Shown: positions 22,093 to 27,252 of the stretch, one piece after another
How positions within the stretch are numbered: position 1 is the stretch's first letter
How the letters are laid out: the number at the start of each line of letters is the position of its first letter
DNA from: Pseudomonadota bacterium
GTDB taxonomy: Bacteria; Pseudomonadota; Gammaproteobacteria; Burkholderiales; Methylophilaceae
Direction: 5' to 3'
Length of the DNA: 27,252 bases
Assembly: GCA_029549705.1 (NCBI GenBank)
Contig: JAKPIR010000175.1
Coordinates: 1 to 27,252, forward strand
Notes under the pieces: model-generated
The model's input: only the letters and a program-made list of their open reading frames with translations
Database searches by the model: none
What the model was told of the DNA's origin: nothing
Translations under genes and position numbers: made by a program

Positions 22093-24963
22093 TTAAATCT
22101 CAATTTTTGCAGCTTCTAAATCTCTGCCCGCATAGGCCAGCTGCGCTTCACTAAAGGTTTTATAGTGTTTTTGCCAATCAGAAAGTTGATTCACACGTGT
22201 CACTTGCACAGCAGTCACCTTAAATTCTGGGCAATTCGTCGCCCAATCAGAATTTTCAGTGGTAATCACATTCGCACCTGATTCTGGATGATGGAAGGTG
22301 GTATAAACTACGCCTGCCTGTACGCGTTCAGTAATTTTTGCGCGCAATACAGTTTCGCCCGCGCGACTCTTAATACCAACCCAATCACCCTCTTTAATGC
22401 CCCTTTCTTCCGCATCATGTGGGTGAATTTCAAGCACATCTTCTGCATGCCAAGCCACATTTTTTGTACGGCGTGTTTGCGCGCCTACGTTATATTGCGA
22501 CAAAATTCGGCCAGTAGTGAGAATCAATGGATATTTTGCATTCACTTTTTCAGAAGTGGGGACATATTGTGTAATAAAGAATTTGCCCTTGCCGCGCACA
22601 AATGCATCAATGTGCATAATGGGCGTACCAGCAGGATTTTCGTCGTCACATGGCCACTGAACACTGCCTAATTCATCTAATTTTTTGAAGCTCACGCCTT
22701 TAAACGTAGGGGTTAATGCGGCAATTTCGTCCATAATTTCTGACGCGTGGTTGTAACGCATCGGGTAACCTAGCGCCTCAGACAATTTTGCAGTCACCTG
22801 CCAATCTTCCATACCGTTCTTGGGCGCCATCACACGGCGCACGGGGGATATGCGACGTTCAGCATTGGTAAATGTGCCATTTTTCTCAAGGAAAGATGCC
22901 CCCGGGAAAAACACATGCGCAAACATCGCCGTTTCATTCAAGAACAAATCTTGCACAATCACACATTCCATTTGCTCTAGTGCATGCGTCACGTGCTGCG
23001 TATTGGGGTCTGACTGCACAATGTCTTCCCCCACACAATACAAGCCTTTAAAGCTACCTTCAGTGGCAAAATCTAACATATTAGGGATGCGCATGCCAGG
23101 CTCTTTACTCAAAGGCCTGCCCCAAGCCGCCTCAAATAAAGCGCGTGTGGCATCATCTGACACATGGCGGTAGCCCGGAAACTCATGCGGCATAGAACCC
23201 ATATCGCATGAGCCTTGTACGTTATTTTGCCCGCGTAATGGGTTTACGCCCACGCCTTCACGCCCTACATTGCCTGTGGCCATGGCTAAATTGGCTATAC
23301 CCATTACGGTGGTTGAGCCTTGAGAGTGCTCTGTCACGCCTAATCCATAATAAATCGCCGCATTGCCACCTGTGGCATAAAGTCTTGCAGCCTCACGAAT
23401 GGTTTGAGCGTCTATTCCCAATTCATCCGATAAAGCTTCTGGTGAATTTTCAGGCTTAGCAACAAAGTCACGCCACTCTACAAAAGAATCCCACTCACAA
23501 CGCGCTTTTACAAAATCCTCTTTCACTAAGCCTTCGGTCACAATCACATGCGACAACGCTGAAATCAAGGCCACATTCGTGCCTGGGCGCAATTTAAGGT
23601 GATAATCCGCGCGAATATGCGGTGAGTTAGCCACTAAATCAATCTCTCGTGGATCAGCGATAATCAGCTTTGCGCCTTCACGCAGGCGACGTTTCATTTG
23701 TGAAGCGAATACAGGGTGTCCATCGGTGGGGTTTGCGCCAATCACGAAAATCACATCTGACTCCATCACCGAGTCAAACGTTTGTGTACCCGCTGATTCA
23801 CCCAAGGTTTGTTTTAGGCCGTAGCCAGTTGGGCTATGGCAAACGCGCGCACAAGTATCCACATTATTCACGCCAAACACTGCGCGTATCAATTTTTGCG
23901 TGACATAGACTTCTTCATTGGTGCAACGGCTGGAGGTAATGCCGCCAATCGCATCTTTACCGTACGTTTTATTGATGCGTGTTAGCTCGCTCGCCGCATA
24001 GTTAATCGCCTCATCCCAACTCACTTGTTGCCAAGGATCTTTAATACTTTTGCGAATCATCGGTGTGGTGATGCGGTCTTGATGCGTTGCATAACCCCAA
24101 GCAAAACGCCCTTTCACACATGAGTGTCCGTGATTTGCGCCGCCATGTTTACTTGGCGTCATACGTACCACTTCTTCGCCTTTCATTTCAGCATCAAAGC
24201 TACAACCCACACCACAATAGGCGCAAGTAGTGGTCACAGAATGCTCAGGCGTACCCGCTTCAATCACCGTTTTTTCTATTAAAGTAGCGGTTGGGCAAGC
24301 CTGCACGCATGCCCCGCAAGACACACATTCGGAATCCATAAAGTCTGCAATGCCTGCTGAAACCTTAGATTCAAAGCCGCGCCCAGAGATAGTGAGCGCA
24401 AACGTACCTTGTGTTTCTTCGCAAGCACGCACACAGCGTGAGCAGACAATACATTTGCTAGGGTCAAAAGTGAAATAGGGGTTGCTTTCATCTTTTTCGG
24501 CTTTCAGGTGATTTTCACCGTCATAACCATAACGCACTTCGCGCAAGCCCACTGCGCCCGCCATGTCCTGCAGTTCGCAATCGCCATTGGTGGCGCAAGT
24601 GAGACAATCCAACGGATGGTCCGAAATATAGAGTTCCATCGTACCACGGCGAATATCGGCAAGCTTTGATGTTTGTGTGTGTACTTTCAAGCCTTCTGCC
24701 ACTGGCGTGGTACATGAGGCAGGGTAACCTCGGCGGCCTTCAATTTCCACTAGGCAAAGTCGGCATGAGCCAAATGGCTCTAAACTATCCGTTGCGCACA
24801 GTTTTGGCACCATCACACCTGCAACAGCTGCAGCGTGCATGATTGAAACGCCCTCAGCTACGGTTACTTGCCTGTCATCCACCGTCAATGTGACTAGCTT
24901 GCTTGAAGCACTATTTGGCGTGCCGTAATCAATGTTTTTGTCGTATTTAATGTCGTCCATCAT
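22093..24963 (-). CDS. fdsA: NAD-dependent formate dehydrogenase alpha subunit FdsA
   Basis: Catalytic subunit of the cytoplasmic formate dehydrogenase, 956 residues; oxidises formate to CO2 at a molybdenum bis-MGD centre. Fe-S ligand sets are visible: 2Fe-2S Cys56, 67, 70, 84; His-Cys cluster His116, Cys120, 123, 129; two ferredoxin-type 4Fe-4S clusters Cys171, 174, 177, 181 and Cys213, 216, 219, 223; and the 4Fe-4S of the Mo domain Cys247, 250, 254, 282. The molybdenum ligand is Cys375 (codon TGC) followed by His376 in CARVCHSPTG, so this is a cysteine, not selenocysteine, enzyme. The C-terminal dinucleotide-binding domain is complete. AGGAG is four bases before the first ATG (24963) and seven before the second (24960), which may be the real start. 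Confidence 0.97.
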   Translation of the reverse strand: MMDDIKYDKNIDYGTPNSASSKLVTLTVDDRQVTVAEGVSIMHAAAVAGVMVPKLCATDSLEPFGSCRLCLVEIEGRRGYPASCTTPVAEGLKVHTQTSKLADIRRGTMELYISDHPLDCLTCATNGDCELQDMAGAVGLREVRYGYDGENHLKAEKDESNPYFTFDPSKCIVCSRCVRACEETQGTFALTISGRGFESKVSAGIADFMDSECVSCGACVQACPTATLIEKTVIEAGTPEHSVTTTCAYCGVGCSFDAEMKGEEVVRMTPSKHGGANHGHSCVKGRFAWGYATHQDRITTPMIRKSIKDPWQQVSWDEAINYAASELTRINKTYGKDAIGGITSSRCTNEEVYVTQKLIRAVFGVNNVDTCARVCHSPTGYGLKQTLGESAGTQTFDSVMESDVIFVIGANPTDGHPVFASQMKRRLREGAKLIIADPREIDLVANSPHIRADYHLKLRPGTNVALISALSHVIVTEGLVKEDFVKARCEWDSFVEWRDFVAKPENSPEALSDELGIDAQTIREAARLYATGGNAAIYYGLGVTEHSQGSTTVMGIANLAMATGNVGREGVGVNPLRGQNNVQGSCDMGSMPHEFPGYRHVSDDATRALFEAAWGRPLSKEPGMRIPNMLDFATEGSFKGLYCVGEDIVQSDPNTQHVTHALEQMECVIVQDLFLNETAMFAHVFFPGASFLEKNGTFTNAERRISPVRRVMAPKNGMEDWQVTAKLSEALGYPMRYNHASEIMDEIAALTPTFKGVSFKKLDELGSVQWPCDDENPAGTPIMHIDAFVRGKGKFFITQYVPTSEKVNAKYPLILTTGRILSQYNVGAQTRRTKNVAWHAEDVLEIHPHDAEERGIKEGDWVGIKSRAGETVLRAKITERVQAGVVYTTFHHPESGANVITTENSDWATNCPEFKVTAVQVTRVNQLSDWQKHYKTFSEAQLAYAGRDLEAAKIEI

Positions 24964-24970
24964 CTGACTC

Positions 24971-26524
24971 CTATCCTGCTTTTACGTTTGCAGGCAAACC
25001 AAAATCTTCACCAAAATGATTCAATGCGCTTAACACTGGGTAAGGTGTCATGCCGCCCAAAGCGCATAGAGAACCATTGAGCATGGTGTCACTTAAATCG
25101 CGCACTAAGGTAATATTTTTTGCGTGGTCTTTACCCGAGGTAATTTTATCGATTACTTCAACACCGCGGGTTGAACCTATGCGGCATGGCGTGCATTTGC
25201 CGCAGCTTTCTATCGCGCAAAATTCAAAGGCATAACGCGCCATTTTGGCCATATCCACCGTATCATCAAACGCTACGATGCCGCCGTGACCCAGCACCGC
25301 CCATATTTTGGTGAATTCCTCATAATCCAGCGGCGTATCAAATTGGCTTTCAGGCAAATATGCGCCCAGTGGGCCGCCTACCTGCACAGCGCGGATTGGA
25401 CGCCCTGAAGCTGAGCCGCCGCCGAAGTCATAGAGCAACTCACGTAATGTCGCACCAAAAGCCAACTCAACCAAACCGGTCTGCTTAAGATTTCCCGCCA
25501 ATTGAATCGGCAAGGTGCCGCGCGAGCGACCCATGCCGTAATCGGCATAAAACTGCGCACCTTTGTCTAAAATAATCGGCACGGTGGCAAGCGAAATAAC
25601 GTTGTTCACCACCGTTGGCTTGCCAAATAAGCCTTCAATTGCAGGCAGGGGTGGCTTAAACCGTACCAAACCGCGCTTACCTTCTAAGCTTTCAAGCAGT
25701 GAAGTTTCTTCACCGCACACATACGCACCCGCTGCGCGACGCACTTCCAACTTAAAAGTGTGATTTGAACCACAAATTTTCTCGCCCAAATAACCCGCAT
25801 TCTCAGCGCGTTGAATGGCTGTATTCAAGGATTTCAGCGCATGTGGGTATTCACTACGCAAGTAAATGTAGCCTTGGGTTGCGCCCACTGCAATGCCCGC
25901 AATGGTCATACCCTCAATCAACACATAAGGGTCATCTTCCATGACCATGCGGTCGGAATAGGTGCCAGAATCGCCCTCATCGGCGTTGCAAACAATGTAT
26001 TTTTGGTCGGCTTGGCAACCTAACACCGTATTCCATTTAATGCCTGTTGGGAATGCCGCGCCACCGCGACCACGCAAGCCAGAATCGGTCACGGTTTTTA
26101 CGATTTCTGAACCCGATAATTCCAGTGCATTTTTTAGGCCTTTGTAGCCATCGTGCGCTAAATAATCTTCTAATGAAATCGGGTCGGTAATGCCTACGCG
26201 CGCAAAAGTGAGTCGTTGCTGCTTTTTCAACCAAGCCAATTCTTCGGTTAAGCCTAAATTAAGCGGATGCGCGCCACCAGTTAAAAAATCTGCGTCAAAA
26301 AGCGATGGTACATCTTTGGGCTGCACGGGTGCATACGCCACGCGACCTTTGTTAGTAGCCACTTCTACCATAGGCTCCAACCAAAATAAACCGCGCGAAC
26401 CATTGCGAACCAGTTCAATTTCTAAGCCGCGTTTTTTGGCTTCCGTCGCAATCGCATCCGCCGTTTTATTTGCACCTAATGAGAGCGCGGTGGAATCACA
26501 TGGCACATACACTTTAATCGCCAT
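24971..26524 (-). CDS. fdsB: NAD-dependent formate dehydrogenase beta subunit FdsB
   Basis: Diaphorase subunit, 517 residues, passing electrons to NAD+. The N-terminal 100 residues are a thioredoxin-like NuoE-related part, fused to a NuoF-like part with the FMN/NAD-binding GRGGAAFPTGIKW (152-164), NADEGDSGTYSDR (180-192), GAYVCGEETSLLESLEG (266-282), and the C-terminal 4Fe-4S cysteines Cys441, 444, 447 (ESCGKCTPC) and Cys487. The start ATG overlaps the last base of the fdsG TAA; fdsA begins seven bases after its stop. Cytoplasmic, in complex with FdsA and FdsG. Confidence 0.97.
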   Translation of the reverse strand: MAIKVYVPCDSTALSLGANKTADAIATEAKKRGLEIELVRNGSRGLFWLEPMVEVATNKGRVAYAPVQPKDVPSLFDADFLTGGAHPLNLGLTEELAWLKKQQRLTFARVGITDPISLEDYLAHDGYKGLKNALELSGSEIVKTVTDSGLRGRGGAAFPTGIKWNTVLGCQADQKYIVCNADEGDSGTYSDRMVMEDDPYVLIEGMTIAGIAVGATQGYIYLRSEYPHALKSLNTAIQRAENAGYLGEKICGSNHTFKLEVRRAAGAYVCGEETSLLESLEGKRGLVRFKPPLPAIEGLFGKPTVVNNVISLATVPIILDKGAQFYADYGMGRSRGTLPIQLAGNLKQTGLVELAFGATLRELLYDFGGGSASGRPIRAVQVGGPLGAYLPESQFDTPLDYEEFTKIWAVLGHGGIVAFDDTVDMAKMARYAFEFCAIESCGKCTPCRIGSTRGVEVIDKITSGKDHAKNITLVRDLSDTMLNGSLCALGGMTPYPVLSALNHFGEDFGLPANVKAG

Positions 26525-27003
26525 TACGCACTCCTCGCTTCTTTAACCAACTCGACCACTTTTTCCGCATTCATGCGACCATAAACCTCATCGTCCATCA
26601 TCACCGCAGGCGAACACGCACAGTTGCCCAAGCAGTAAACGGGTTCTAGCGTAATTGACCCATCTTGCGTGGTTTGGTGATAATCAATGCCAAGTGTAGA
26701 TTTAATATGCGCCTCTAGTTTTTCAGAACCCATGGCTTGACAAGATTCCGCACGGCATACTTGCAAAATATGCTTGCCCGCAGGATGGCGGCGAAAATGG
26801 TGATAAAAAGTCACCACACCATGCACTTCCGCCACAGAAAGTGCTAGCGCTTTTGAAATCGGCAAATACGCTTCTTCCGGCACATAGCCTATATCATCTT
26901 GTATGGCGTGCAACAAAGGCAACAACGCCCCTCGCACATTTCGGTATCCATCAATATGCGCGTTAACTCTAGTTAGTTGTTCTGTAGATAACTCTGCCGT
27001 CAC
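26524..27003 (-). CDS. fdsG: NAD-dependent formate dehydrogenase gamma subunit FdsG
   Basis: NuoE-like 2Fe-2S subunit, 159 residues from GTG 27003, chosen because GGGG lies seven bases upstream. A TTG at 27051 would add 16 residues without support. The thioredoxin-like domain has four cluster cysteines: Cys83 and Cys88 (QVCRAESCQAMG) and Cys124 and Cys128 (VYCLGNCACSPAVM). The helical N-terminal part (VRGALLPLLHAIQDDIGYVP) is standard for the family. It is the first gene of the fds operon, and the spacer to the divergent moaA is only 120 bp, so their promoters share it. Confidence 0.96.
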   Translation of the reverse strand: MTAELSTEQLTRVNAHIDGYRNVRGALLPLLHAIQDDIGYVPEEAYLPISKALALSVAEVHGVVTFYHHFRRHPAGKHILQVCRAESCQAMGSEKLEAHIKSTLGIDYHQTTQDGSITLEPVYCLGNCACSPAVMMDDEVYGRMNAEKVVELVKEARSA

Positions 27004-27123
27004 GAAAACACCCCATCTATGTACAATTTTCGTATGATATACCTTAATCAACCCTAATTAAAGCTGAATAAGGCATAATAAATCGCTTTAATTTGACTCT
27101 ATTTTTGCTGCATAATTCAACCC

Positions 27124-27252
27124 ATGGACATGGAACTCAAAACCCCAAGACTTATCGACCAGTATGGAAGGACTGTAGATTACATTCGACTTTCCATTAC
27201 AGACCGTTGCGATTTTCGTTGTACCTATTGCATGGGTGAAGACATGCAGTTT
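27124..27252 (+). CDS. moaA: MoaA, GTP 3',8-cyclase (5' part, cut by window end)
   Basis: First enzyme of molybdopterin synthesis, a radical-SAM protein that rearranges GTP. Forty-three residues are visible: MDMELKTPRLIDQYGR, then the family N-terminus VDYIRLSITDRCDFRCTYC with the CxxxCxxC cluster cysteines and the following M. The start may be ATG 27124 or the second ATG at 27130. Divergent from fdsG; the pathway supplies the cofactor of FdsA. The usual length is about 330 residues, so most lies beyond the window. Confidence 0.92.
   Translation, partial: MDMELKTPRLIDQYGRTVDYIRLSITDRCDFRCTYCMGEDMQF

Noticed and set aside
23836..23844. Possible selenocysteine at the formate dehydrogenase active site
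   Set aside because: The codon for residue 375 is TGC, an ordinary cysteine; no TGA is present in the frame.
27030..27110. Promoter hexamers for fdsG and moaA in the divergent spacer
   Set aside because: TTGACT and several TATA-like or CATAAT boxes exist, but none has acceptable spacing, so I do not assign a promoter.

Overview
The window looks like chromosomal DNA of a betaproteobacterium, most likely a methylotroph of the Methylophilaceae (Methylotenera/Methylophilus type). This is an inference from moderate-to-low GC, a DUF3579 gene, PEP-CTERM exported proteins, a trxA-rho-rpmE block, rnpB lying beside the division cluster, and a full soluble NAD-dependent formate dehydrogenase operon next to moaA. 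No transposase, phage gene, tRNA or CRISPR array was seen.

Layout. (1) 1-7414, minus strand: start of the division/cell-wall (dcw) cluster, mraZ-rsmH-ftsL-ftsI-murE-murF-mraY, with mraY cut by the window edge. Every junction overlaps or abuts, and a three-box MraZ operator lies upstream of mraZ. (2) 7415-8230: a gene-poor stretch followed by rnpB (RNase P RNA, minus strand). (3) 8503-9964, plus strand: two unrelated exported proteins with near-identical PEP-CTERM tails and a shared upstream motif. (4) 10129-12943, minus strand: an EF-hand/BON protein, pyrC and rsmI. (5) 13011-14392, plus strand: yraN, a double-BON lipoprotein and a DUF3579 protein. (6) 14598-16715: a secreted thioredoxin-like protein (minus) divergent from a PilZ-like protein (plus). 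(7) 16863-18944, plus strand: trxA, rho and zinc-free rpmE. (8) 19095-20747: a multi-spanning GT-C-like membrane protein. (9) 20895-27003, minus strand: fdsGBA, then fdhD(fdsC) and fdsD. (10) 27124 to the end, plus strand: 5' part of moaA.

How the genes work together. mraZ to mraY supply division proteins and lipid I precursor synthesis. The fds operon encodes formate oxidation to CO2 with NADH production, the last step of C1 oxidation in methylotrophs; the divergent moaA makes the molybdopterin that FdsA needs, and FdhD sulfurates that cofactor.

The most interesting non-coding signals are: a dispersed hairpin family with three copies (10937, 14516, 20821), each just downstream of a minus-strand gene and showing paired compensatory changes in the stem; an inverted pair of REP-like palindromes directly upstream of a TTG-start fdhD; and a motif shared by the upstream regions of the two PEP-CTERM genes.
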